62,038 nucleotides of DNA from assembly GCA_910577785.1 (NCBI GenBank), contig CAJTNT010000024.1, positions 1-62,038 on the forward strand, in the 5' to 3' direction. Source of the DNA: an uncultured Lachnospiraceae bacterium (GTDB lineage: Bacteria > Bacillota > Clostridia > Lachnospirales > Lachnospiraceae). Position numbers and translations under genes: made by a program. The notes below the pieces were generated by a model, which saw nothing but the letters and a program-made list of their open reading frames with translations, did not search any database and was not told where the DNA came from. Below, piece after piece: positions 43,886 through 51,486 of this stretch. The stretch's first letter is position 1, and every line of letters begins with the position of its first letter.

Positions 43886-43914
43886 ATAATACACGATTTA
43901 TTATTTTCTGTCAA
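43886..43914 (-). promoter_or_regulatory. Promoter of the lipoprotein array
   Basis: TTGACA (43909-43914), 17-base spacer, TATTAT (43886-43891) on the minus strand, ~55 bases before the type B start. Confidence 0.75.
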
Positions 43915-43944
43915 GTATATTTCTTGCCTTGAAATATATTTACT

Positions 43945-45639
43945 TTACCTGTTTTCTGCCAACATGACCCTGCACCGCTTTTTATAACAGGCAATCCCAT
44001 ATTTCAGAACCTTTTCCACCCCATCGTCTTCTAGGTCATCCTCATACTTTGTATATTCGATCTGCTTCAATGCCTCTTTACATGCCCTGTCCAGATTCCC
44101 GTCATGGGCATATTTTACTTCTATGATAATCCCCATATCCCCACTGTCCGGTTCTGCAAGGATATCTGCATAGCCTTCTCCCATTTCCCGGTTGGAAGAG
44201 ATGCTCCATCGGTTTTTCACACCTAAAATTCCAAGCAGGATTCCATGGTAAAAATTTTCTTTCATATCTGTCCTCACAGCCGTATCCCGGATACTGATTG
44301 TCTTTCTTAAATATTCCATAAAAATTTTTTCTACGTTCTCTGTATCTTCATTCTGCAGGGCGTCGCAGAAACGGTTCAGCATCTCCCCGTCCTCCCGGAC
44401 ATTTTCCTGAAAGAATTCCATGATCTGCGTCTCAAAAATATCCCTGATTTCCAGATTTGGAATCGCCAGCCTCATCTTCCTGCCTTCCGCCCTCCCTCGC
44501 TGGGTCAGGTACCCTGTGGTAAAAAGAAGGCTCCAGATATTGTCAATGGTCTGGTAAACTTCCGCATACGTGAGTTCCTGACGGATTTCCTTTGTAATGG
44601 ATTCCCCTGCCAACAGGCGTTCAATCTCCCGTTTGGTCGCAGCATTCGCAGATTTTTCAATAAACCGTCTCACCGCATCATTGCTGCTTGTGTTGATCCA
44701 GTAGTTTTCCGGCTGCACATAGGGATCGCTCCGAATCCTGTCACAATGGTTCAGCACGTCCCATGGGCAGTACACTTCAACATTCCCAAACTGATAGCCG
44801 TCATACCATTTTTTTATGGCGTCATAATGATCCATGACATCATAATACTCCAGAAGCCCTTTCACTTCCTTGTCTGTAAAACCAAAATATTCATCAAAAC
44901 GCTCATCCGCAACCGTCATCACCTTCAGGTTATTAAGCCCGGTAAAGATACTCTCCTTTGCAATCCGAAGGCATCCGGTCAGCACTGCTAATTTCAGGCT
45001 GTTATTTGTCTTCAATGTCCCTCCAAGGAAGCGCCGGATCAAGGAGACCATCTCATCATAATATCCGTTCTCATGGGCTTTTGCCAGTGGGACGTCATAT
45101 TCATCCACCAGTAAAATCACTTTTCTGCCATGGTGCTTTTCCAACAATTCTGATAATACTCTCAGGCTATTACAAAATACGGCTTCTGACATATTGTCAT
45201 CCAAAAGCTTCCTGTATTCTGCTTTATCTTCCTCACTTAAGGCGCCGCTCTCCAAAAGGTACTGTACTTTCGCTGGAACCCTTTTCAAAATCTGGACTGC
45301 CATTTGAAATGCCAATTCATAATTCCGGGCGTCAATCCCCTTTAAAGAAACCGAAATAACCGGATATTTCCCCATATATTCTTTGATAAGGGCGACCTCT
45401 TTTGATATTTCCAATCCGTCAAAAATACGTTTATCCCCATTCAGCGAGAAGAAGTGTTCCAGCATACTCATATTAAGTGTTTTACCAAATCTTCTGGGAC
45501 GGGTGAACAAATTCACCGCCCCCCAATTATAGAGTAATTCCGCAATAAGCCCAGTTTTATCGATATAGTAAAAGTCTTCTTTCCTAATCTCTTCAAAGTT
45601 TTCAATCCCAATCGGAAGTTTCTTTTTTCTCATCGCCAT
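43945..45639 (-). CDS. AAA-ATPase / PD-(D/E)XK nuclease family protein (DUF1703 type)
   Basis: 564 residues. N-terminal AAA-ATPase-like domain beginning LPIGIENFEEIRKEDFYYIDKT, with a divergent P-loop FTRPRRFGKTLN and Walker B VILLVDEYD. The C-terminal nuclease-like domain has GYADILAEPD and IIIEVKYAHD, supplying the D...ExK residues. This family is highly expanded in gut Firmicutes and Bacteroidetes; its role is undefined (mobile-element or defence functions have been suggested). It is transcribed alone, with a palindromic TGCATAAATTTATGCA block ~240 bases upstream. The ribosome site is weak. Confidence 0.9.
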   Translation of the reverse strand: MAMRKKKLPIGIENFEEIRKEDFYYIDKTGLIAELLYNWGAVNLFTRPRRFGKTLNMSMLEHFFSLNGDKRIFDGLEISKEVALIKEYMGKYPVISVSLKGIDARNYELAFQMAVQILKRVPAKVQYLLESGALSEEDKAEYRKLLDDNMSEAVFCNSLRVLSELLEKHHGRKVILLVDEYDVPLAKAHENGYYDEMVSLIRRFLGGTLKTNNSLKLAVLTGCLRIAKESIFTGLNNLKVMTVADERFDEYFGFTDKEVKGLLEYYDVMDHYDAIKKWYDGYQFGNVEVYCPWDVLNHCDRIRSDPYVQPENYWINTSSNDAVRRFIEKSANAATKREIERLLAGESITKEIRQELTYAEVYQTIDNIWSLLFTTGYLTQRGRAEGRKMRLAIPNLEIRDIFETQIMEFFQENVREDGEMLNRFCDALQNEDTENVEKIFMEYLRKTISIRDTAVRTDMKENFYHGILLGILGVKNRWSISSNREMGEGYADILAEPDSGDMGIIIEVKYAHDGNLDRACKEALKQIEYTKYEDDLEDDGVEKVLKYGIACYKKRCRVMLAENR

Positions 45640-45963
45640 CTCTTTTCACACTCCTTCCGCCATCTTCAGACTATTTTTCTGCCTCAAAATCCATCCAGAT
45701 ACATTATATCAACGAAATGGCCGCATTTCCATAAAAACTTTCTGTTAAAAACAACCTTTATATGTATCAACATATTATGTTATATCTTTCTCCAAACGTT
45801 ACTTTTCACAACACGAAAATTATCACAATACAAAAAACAAAACAACTTTTCATCATTCGTATAGAAAATGGAAAATCTGCATAAATTTATGCACTCAAAT
45901 GCATAAATTTGATTTTTCGCAAATTTAAGCACTTAAGTACACAAACTCATACCCAGTTCCTAA
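45640..45963. repeat. Intergenic region with TGCA-type palindrome and repeats
   Basis: A perfect 16-bp palindrome TGCATAAATTTATGCA (45878-45893) is followed by CTCAAA and a second TGCATAAATTT (45900-45910), then CGCAAATTTAAGCACTTAAGT. The motif resembles the 39-bp tandem repeats at 37555-37651. The remainder (45640-45870) is AT-rich with no gene seen. Confidence 0.7.
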
Positions 45964-47196
45964 TCAAGCAAACTCCCTCACCAAAAGATCGCTCTTCTCC
46001 AAAAAATCCTCAATCGTATGGAACCCCAGCCGCTCCAGCAGCTCCAGGACAAAGGGGTTGTCCAGGGGCGTGCGGTACTCGGCCTCGTTTGCATAGCGGT
46101 TTACATTTTCCTCCCCTTTTGCTTGATCAATAATAATCTTCGGCCCGCCGACGCAGCCGCCCTTGCAGCCCATCCCCTCATAAAAATTCGCCGTCCTCTC
46201 CCCCTGCTTCAGCTTCTCAATCATCGCACGGCAAGCAGGAACCCCATCCGCCTGCTCCGCGCGGACTTCAATGGGACGGTTCGGATGCAGCTGCTGTACC
46301 GTTTCCTTCACTGCCTCGCTGACCCCGCCGGTACGGGCATAGATACGCCCTGCCCTGGAGGAATGCTCCTTCTCATCCTCCCCCAGAAGCTGTGGATGGA
46401 TTTCTGCTGCCTCAAACATATCCTGCACTTCCTGAAACGTCAGCACATAGTCAATGGCATCCGCAATATCCGCCTCCCTTGCCTCCTTTTTCTTGGCCAT
46501 GCATGGCCCCACAAACACTGTTACCGCCTCTGGATGCAGCTTTTTTACCACCCTGCCCGCGGCAATCATCGGCGACACCGCCCCCGGCACATGTGGCATC
46601 AGCTCCCCATAGACATTGCGGATCATGGCAATCCACACCGGGCAGCAGCAGCTCGTCAGCTGAAAATCTTGCTCTTCCTTAATATTAGCATCAAACTCCA
46701 GCGCCTCCTTCAGCGTCAGCAGATCCGCAAACACCGCTACCTCAATCATCCCCTGGAACCCCATCGCCTTAAAAGCCGCCCTGAGCTTCCCTGTCGTGAC
46801 CCCTTCCCCAAACTGTCCCAAAAACGCCGGCGCCACCAGCGCATAAACCTCCCTTCCTGATCCTCGCACTGCCCGCAGAACCGGAACCACATCCTTATTT
46901 GCCGCCAGCTTCTCCAACCTGCAGGCATCCACACAGGCCCCGCACCCAATACATTTCTCCTTATTAATCCGTATCTTCCCCTCTTCATCCTCCTCAAAAG
47001 CATCAAAAATACAGCTGTTCCTGCAAGCCTGGTCATACGCGCACTGCTCACAGTCCTCCGCAAACACCACCGGGGCAAACCGCTCTGGATGCAGCAAACA
47101 GTCCATATGGTACGGCTTATATTCCCCCGCCAATATCCTCCCCTGCCCCGTCTCCTGCTTCAATATGTCCCAATACAACTGCTGAAATGTCTTCAT
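45964..47196 (-). CDS. [FeFe] hydrogenase-like protein with variant L1 motif
   Basis: 410 residues from ATG at 47196, chosen for GGAGG six bases upstream (an ATG at 47223 is in frame). N-terminal cysteines CEQCAYDQACRNSC and CIGCGACVDAC bind [4Fe-4S] clusters. The H-cluster domain has TSCCCPVW (near 184), GPCMAKKKEA (near 231) and EGMGCKGGCVGGP (near 343). An extra Cys in L1 and loss of the terminal GGG of L3 set it apart from catalytic HydA; it is shorter than the gene at 28733. It is divergent from a MarR-family gene and may take part in redox sensing. Catalytic activity is uncertain. Confidence 0.83.
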   Translation of the reverse strand: MKTFQQLYWDILKQETGQGRILAGEYKPYHMDCLLHPERFAPVVFAEDCEQCAYDQACRNSCIFDAFEEDEEGKIRINKEKCIGCGACVDACRLEKLAANKDVVPVLRAVRGSGREVYALVAPAFLGQFGEGVTTGKLRAAFKAMGFQGMIEVAVFADLLTLKEALEFDANIKEEQDFQLTSCCCPVWIAMIRNVYGELMPHVPGAVSPMIAAGRVVKKLHPEAVTVFVGPCMAKKKEAREADIADAIDYVLTFQEVQDMFEAAEIHPQLLGEDEKEHSSRAGRIYARTGGVSEAVKETVQQLHPNRPIEVRAEQADGVPACRAMIEKLKQGERTANFYEGMGCKGGCVGGPKIIIDQAKGEENVNRYANEAEYRTPLDNPFVLELLERLGFHTIEDFLEKSDLLVREFA

Positions 47197-47314
47197 GATT
47201 TCCCTCCATTCCTCTCTCACCATCTGATAAAACTAAGATAGCCCTATTTTTCCCATTCTTGATAACTATATTTTTCCCATCCTATCCTATTCCTATTCAC
47301 ACTCACTTTCCCTC

Positions 47315-47343
47315 TTGCATTCCCCCCCAAAAAGCAGTATACT
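47315..47343 (+). promoter_or_regulatory. Promoter of the MarR-family gene
   Basis: TTGCAT (47315-47320), 17-base spacer, TATACT (47338-47343). Confidence 0.7.
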
Positions 47344-47361
47344 TAGTTTAAATTTAAACTA
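47344..47361 (+). promoter_or_regulatory. MarR-type operator (perfect 18-bp palindrome)
   Basis: TAGTTTAAATTTAAACTA directly abuts the -10 box and lies 13 bases before the MarR start, an arrangement suited to autorepression. The core GTTTAA-N2-TTAAAC recurs at 47871-47888 before citrate synthase. Confidence 0.8.
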
Positions 47362-47374
47362 TGAGGTGGCGCCA

Positions 47375-47836
47375 ATGGACTGGATGATTGAGAGCCTTCT
47401 GCAGGGAACGCAGTTCCAAAAGCTCTATAACCGAAAAATTGAGACCCTGCGGGATTCCTACGACTTGTGCAAAATTGACATTGACATCTTATATTTTCTC
47501 CACAAATCGGGAGAACATAATACCCCGAAGGACATCAGTAACCTGAACCTGTTCAACAAGGGCCATATTTCCCAATCCATCTACCGGCTGTCCAAGCAGA
47601 ACTTAATCCAGACAATTCCGGACCAAGAGGACCGCAGGTGCATCCATCTGGTGCTGACAGACCAGGCGGTTTCTATTATTGAGCGTATTATTCTCCTCCG
47701 ACAGAATATGTATGATGTGATTCTCCAGGGCGTGACTCCGCAAGAACGGGAAATGCTGCGCACCGTCTCCGGGAAAGTCCATGAAAATATCCGCAATGCG
47801 CTGTCAGATCCGGAGGCAATTCTTAAATTATTCTAA
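47375..47836 (+). CDS. MarR-family transcriptional regulator
   Basis: 153 residues from ATG at 47375 (GAGGTGG five bases upstream; the longer open frame would include the operator and promoter). Winged helix with HNTPKDISNLNLFNKGHISQSIYRLSKQNLIQ as recognition region and QEDRRCIHLVLTDQ as wing. MarR proteins are dimeric repressors released by ligands or oxidation; here a single Cys sits in helix 2 (DLCKID) and another in the wing (RRCIH). Targets are inferred from matching palindromes: its own promoter and that of citrate synthase. The divergent hydrogenase-like gene may also be affected. Confidence 0.9.
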   Translation: MDWMIESLLQGTQFQKLYNRKIETLRDSYDLCKIDIDILYFLHKSGEHNTPKDISNLNLFNKGHISQSIYRLSKQNLIQTIPDQEDRRCIHLVLTDQAVSIIERIILLRQNMYDVILQGVTPQEREMLRTVSGKVHENIRNALSDPEAILKLF

Positions 47837-47842
47837 AATCTA

Positions 47843-47871
47843 TTGGCAGCCCTCTGCTTTTATGGTAAGAT
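47843..47871 (+). promoter_or_regulatory. Promoter of citrate synthase
   Basis: TTGGCA (47843-47848), 17-base spacer, TAAGAT (47866-47871). Confidence 0.7.
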
Positions 47872-47888
47872 AGTTTAAAATTAAACAT
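47871..47888 (+). promoter_or_regulatory. Second MarR-type operator
   Basis: TAGTTTAAAATTAAACAT contains GTTTAA-N2-TTAAAC, the same core as at 47344-47361, and sits in the same place, starting at the end of the -10 box. Confidence 0.75.
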
Positions 47889-47916
47889 TTTTAAGAAGCA
47901 AGAAAGGAGGCAGAAC

Positions 47917-49254
47917 ATGCGAAATGAAAACGAATTAATAGAATATGCGATAAAACAGGAATCCATCTGCCGGAAAAACGACAGTATTTCTGACAGCCTG
48001 TTCGAAGAATATGGGGTAAACCGGGGGCTGCGTGACCAGAGCGGGAAGGGCGTGCTGACTGGACTGACCACCATTTCCAAGATTGTCTCCTTCCAGAACG
48101 TGGACGGAGTGAAGACCCCCTGTGACGGGCAGCTCTGGTACCGGGGCTATAATGTGCAGAACCTGGTGCGCCAGGTGCGGGAAGATGGGTTTGGGTTTGA
48201 GAAGACCGCATACCTTCTGCTGTTCGGCGAGATGCCTACAGAAGATGAACTGACCGAATTTTGCAAGATTATGGCGCAGAGCCGGAGCCTGCCCACCAAC
48301 TTTACCAGGGATGTAATTATGAAAGCGCCTACCAAGGATATCATGAATTCCATGACGAGGAGCATCCTAACGCTGGCATCCTACGACAACCATATGGGCT
48401 CCCCGGACGTAATATCCAACAGCCTGCGCCAATGCATTGAATTGATCAGCATTTTCCCTATGCTGGCTGTCTATGCCTACCATGCTTACAACCACTATGA
48501 AAATGATGACAGCATGTATATCCACCGCCCGGAACCCCAGCTCTCCACAGCGCAGAACCTACTGATGATGCTGCGCCCGGACCGAAAATACAGCGCATTG
48601 GAAGCCAAGGTGCTGGATGTGGCGCTGGTGCTGCATATGGAGCATGGCGGCGGGAATAACTCAACCTTTACCACCAGGGTCGTAACCTCTTCTGGCTCCG
48701 ATACCTATTCTTCCATTGCCGCAGCCATGTCCTCGCTGAAGGGGCCCAAGCACGGCGGCGCCAATATTAAGGTCATGGAAATGATGGACAATATCCGTAC
48801 ACATATTCATGACGTCCACGACAAAGAGGAGATTGAGTCCTATCTGGCCAAAATCCTTGAAGGGGAAGCCTTTGACCGCAAAGGCCTGATTTACGGGATG
48901 GGACATGCCGTATATTCTCTGTCAGATCCCAGGGAGCAGGTATTCAAAAAATATGTAGAGAAACTGGCTGTGGCCAAGCAGCGTGAGGACGATATGCTGC
49001 TGTACAACAGCATTGAAGAGCTGGCGCCGAAGCTGATTGCCAAGAAACGCCATATTTACAAGGGAGTCAGCCCAAATGTGGATTTCTATAGTGGGTTTGT
49101 CTATGATATGCTGGGAATTCCGCAGGAACTGTATACCTCCATTTTCGCGATTGCAAGGATTGTAGGCTGGAGCGCCCATCGGATGGAAGAGCTGATTGGC
49201 ATGAATAAAATTATCCGTCCGGCCTATATGAGCGTGATGGAAGAGAAGGAGTAA
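47917..49254 (+). CDS. Citrate/2-methylcitrate synthase family protein
   Basis: 445 residues. Citrate synthase fold with active-site segments MEHGGGNNSTFTTRVV, SSLKGPKHGGAN (first catalytic His) and IYGMGHAVYSLSDPRE (second His), and FYSGFVYDMLGIP supplying the Asp/Arg region. It condenses acetyl-CoA with oxaloacetate (or propionyl-CoA analogues). In gut Clostridia it supplies 2-oxoglutarate for glutamate. The start follows AAAGGAGG. Placed directly after the MarR gene with a matching operator, so probably part of that regulon. Citrate versus methylcitrate specificity cannot be told here. Confidence 0.93.
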   Translation: MRNENELIEYAIKQESICRKNDSISDSLFEEYGVNRGLRDQSGKGVLTGLTTISKIVSFQNVDGVKTPCDGQLWYRGYNVQNLVRQVREDGFGFEKTAYLLLFGEMPTEDELTEFCKIMAQSRSLPTNFTRDVIMKAPTKDIMNSMTRSILTLASYDNHMGSPDVISNSLRQCIELISIFPMLAVYAYHAYNHYENDDSMYIHRPEPQLSTAQNLLMMLRPDRKYSALEAKVLDVALVLHMEHGGGNNSTFTTRVVTSSGSDTYSSIAAAMSSLKGPKHGGANIKVMEMMDNIRTHIHDVHDKEEIESYLAKILEGEAFDRKGLIYGMGHAVYSLSDPREQVFKKYVEKLAVAKQREDDMLLYNSIEELAPKLIAKKRHIYKGVSPNVDFYSGFVYDMLGIPQELYTSIFAIARIVGWSAHRMEELIGMNKIIRPAYMSVMEEKE

Positions 49255-49280
49255 GAGCGCCTGCCCTTTTATATAATTGC

Positions 49281-49325
49281 CAAGCAACGGTTCCCTACAG
49301 GCCAAAACGCCTGTTAAGGAACCGT
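49281..49325 (+). terminator. Hairpin downstream of citrate synthase
   Basis: AACGGTTCC-CTACAGGC and GCCTGTTAAGGAACCGTT form a strong stem; the following T-run is poor, so termination efficiency is uncertain. Confidence 0.55.
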
Positions 49326-49379
49326 TACTCTCCCAGGCAGAACATGAGCAGGCTCTTATATTCTAAAATCAATTAATGC

Positions 49380-49432
49380 AAAGAACCGTAAGCTATTGAT
49401 TTTAAAATCCTCAAGCTTACGGTTCTTCTCAG
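49380..49432. terminator. Bidirectional terminator of the tRNA cluster
   Basis: AAGAACCGTAAGCT / AGCTTACGGTTCTT stem with T-rich flanks on both strands, just beyond the tRNA-Gly 3' end. Confidence 0.75.
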
Positions 49433-49435
49433 AAG

Positions 49436-49508
49436 AGCGATAGACGGGGCTCGAACCCGCGGTCTCGACCTTGGCAAGGTCGCGCGTTACCAACTACGCC
49501 ACTATCGC
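49436..49508 (-). tRNA. tRNA-Gly (anticodon GCC)
   Basis: Minus strand; acceptor GCGATAG/CTATCGC, anticodon stem CGACC/GGTCG with loop TTGCCAA (GCC), T-loop GGTTCGAGC. Confidence 0.95.
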
Positions 49509-49512
49509 ATAA

Positions 49513-49583
49513 AGCGGGTGATGGGAATCGAACCCACGTGTCCAGCTTGGAAGGCTGGTGTTCTACCATTGAACTACACCCGC
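49513..49583 (-). tRNA. tRNA-Gly (anticodon TCC)
   Basis: Minus strand; acceptor GCGGGTG/CACCCGC, anticodon stem CCAGC/GCTGG with loop CTTCCAA (TCC), T-arm GTGGGTTCGATTCCC. Confidence 0.95.
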
Positions 49584-49625
49584 ACAACGCACCCTCAAAT
49601 ACATCTAACATCCTCCGAAGAGGAG

Positions 49626-49698
<73 letters not shown>

Positions 49699-49726
49699 TC
49701 GTCATGCGTGTTTCAACAACAAGGAT

Positions 49727-49755
49727 ATTCTACCAACATATCTCTAAAATGTCAA
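49727..49755 (-). promoter_or_regulatory. Promoter of the tRNA cluster
   Basis: TTGACA (49750-49755), 17-base spacer, TAGAAT (49727-49732) on the minus strand. Confidence 0.8.
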
Positions 49756-49977
49756 CACTTTTTTTGAATTTTTTTCAAACTTTTTTCACTTTATCTATTA
49801 TATATAATTTATCCTCAAAAACTCATTATTCATTATGCATTTTGCACAACAAGAAGACCTTGAAGGAACCTAGCTTTCATGATATAATGATTTTGGGATG
49901 AGTTGGATAGTATGGATGTTCGCATGGCACAGACAACAGGCCGGCCGTACCCACGGCAAGACGAAGGAGGTAACGAT

Positions 49978-50508
49978 ATGGACTTTTTTTCAAAGCTAGG
50001 AGAAACCATTACAGAGACAAGCAAAGACGTATCCCAAAAAGCCAAAGATCTTACAGAACTTGCCAGATTAAACATGTGCGTGAAGAAAAAGGAAGATTTT
50101 GTACAGAAACAGTATCTGGAAATCGGTAAGCAGTATTTTGGCATCCACAAGGATGACGAAGAGCCATTTTTTGAAGAAATCAGCGTAATAAAGGAAAAGC
50201 AGCAGGAAATCCTGCAATTGGAAATGCAAATCGCCGCCATCAAGGGACAGAAAAAATGCCAGAACTGCGGCACGCTGCTGGAACAGGATTCTATCTTCTG
50301 CAGAAAATGCGGCGCAAAATATGAGGATATCTTTGTAGAGGAGCCAGAAGAAGAAACCAGCTGCGATGCTGAAGCCTGCATGCAAGAAGAGGATGCCAGC
50401 CAGGCAGAGCCTACAGAGGAAGACGCCAGCCAGGAACCATGTGCAAACGAGGGCGCTGACTGTGAAACAGAAAACAGTACAGAAGAAAATGTAACAGAAA
50501 TGAATTAG
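49978..50508 (+). CDS. Zinc-ribbon protein of unknown function
   Basis: 176 residues from ATG at 49978, which follows AAGGAGG by eight bases; upstream in-frame ATGs have no ribosome site. The N-terminal half is helical (FFSKLGETITETSKDVSQKAKDLTELARLN...), then a zinc ribbon CQNCGTLLEQDSIFCRKCG, and an acidic Glu/Asp/Cys/Ala-rich tail with repeated ASQAEPTEEDASQ. Similar proteins in Firmicutes are annotated only as zinc-ribbon domain proteins. Ends before a strong terminator. Confidence 0.85.
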   Translation: MDFFSKLGETITETSKDVSQKAKDLTELARLNMCVKKKEDFVQKQYLEIGKQYFGIHKDDEEPFFEEISVIKEKQQEILQLEMQIAAIKGQKKCQNCGTLLEQDSIFCRKCGAKYEDIFVEEPEEETSCDAEACMQEEDASQAEPTEEDASQEPCANEGADCETENSTEENVTEMN

Positions 50509-50543
50509 GATATAAGATTTATTTAAAGCTTTATAGAACGAAA

Positions 50544-50616
50544 CCCCTTGTCTTTCTGAGAGAATACAGCATCTTGAAAATGTTTTTTCAGGCATATTCT
50601 CCGGCAAGGGGTTTTT
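50544..50616 (+). terminator. Terminator after the zinc-ribbon gene
   Basis: CCCCTTG (50544-50550) pairs with CAAGGGG (50605-50611), enclosing a second stem GAGAATA/TATTCTC, and is followed by TTTTT. Confidence 0.8.
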
Positions 50617-50659
50617 GATTTTCCAAAAGGATATTTGATTTAGGAAGGATAACACGCTT

Positions 50660-51430
50660 ATGATAGATTTTACGATGGACATACTATATGAAGATGAAGA
50701 TCTGCTTGTATGCCATAAGATGCCGGGAATTCCAGTGCAGACCGCCCAAGTAGGCAGACAGGACATGGTGAGTGTGCTGCAGAACTACCTTGCCCAAAAA
50801 GGGGAGCGCAGCGAAATATACGTGATCCACCGCCTGGATCAGCCCGTAGAAGGGATTCTGGCATTTGCACGGACAAAAATAGCCGCCGCTTCTTTTAGCC
50901 AGCAATTACAAGCCAAAAGCATCGGCAAACGCTATTATGCCTTAGTGGAAGGAATTTTTACAGAAAACTCTGGGACTCTGGAAGATTATCTGCTGCGGGA
51001 CGGAAGGAGCAATACTTCAAGGGTCGTCCCTTCTGGCCAAAAGGGAGCGAAATTGGCAAGGCTTTCTTATACGGTCAAAAAAAGCATAACAGAGGAAGAA
51101 GCATTAATAGCTTTTTGGAATCAGGCTTGCCCAAACTATTTCAATTACAGAAATAATTCTGCCAGCCCAGACGGTTCCGGGCATAAGAGCCATTCCGCCG
51201 GCCCGCTGACTTATCTAAGCATACAGCTGGAAACAGGAAGGCACCACCAAATACGTGTGCAAATGGCCCATGCTGGGCATCCCTTGATAGGGGATAAGAA
51301 ATACAATCCAAACTGCCCGCCTGTCTACCTGCCGATTGGGCTCTGTTCTGTGCAGATTTCATTTCTCCATCCCCGTACTGGCAGGCAGATGGACTTTTCC
51401 GTAAAGCCAAAAGGAATTTTATTTCAATAA
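50660..51430 (+). CDS. RluA-family RNA pseudouridine synthase
   Basis: 256 residues. Catalytic Asp in VIHRLDQPVEG and C-terminal LETGRHHQIRVQMAHAGHPLIGDKKY match RluA-type synthases, which isomerise uridine in rRNA or tRNA. The usual HRLDxxTSG signature is altered to HRLDQPVEG, a variant seen in a Clostridia subgroup, so the substrate cannot be predicted. There is no S4 domain. It starts behind AAGGA, 10 bases upstream. Confidence 0.88.
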   Translation: MIDFTMDILYEDEDLLVCHKMPGIPVQTAQVGRQDMVSVLQNYLAQKGERSEIYVIHRLDQPVEGILAFARTKIAAASFSQQLQAKSIGKRYYALVEGIFTENSGTLEDYLLRDGRSNTSRVVPSGQKGAKLARLSYTVKKSITEEEALIAFWNQACPNYFNYRNNSASPDGSGHKSHSAGPLTYLSIQLETGRHHQIRVQMAHAGHPLIGDKKYNPNCPPVYLPIGLCSVQISFLHPRTGRQMDFSVKPKGILFQ

Positions 51431-51486
51431 AAACTACCGCTAAAAATACACGCACGATAAAACTGTCGATCCAACACAAGCAAATA

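Noticed and set aside
48458..48906. Minus-strand frames within citrate synthase
   Set aside because: They are shadows of a conserved gene with a complete active site and lack start signals.
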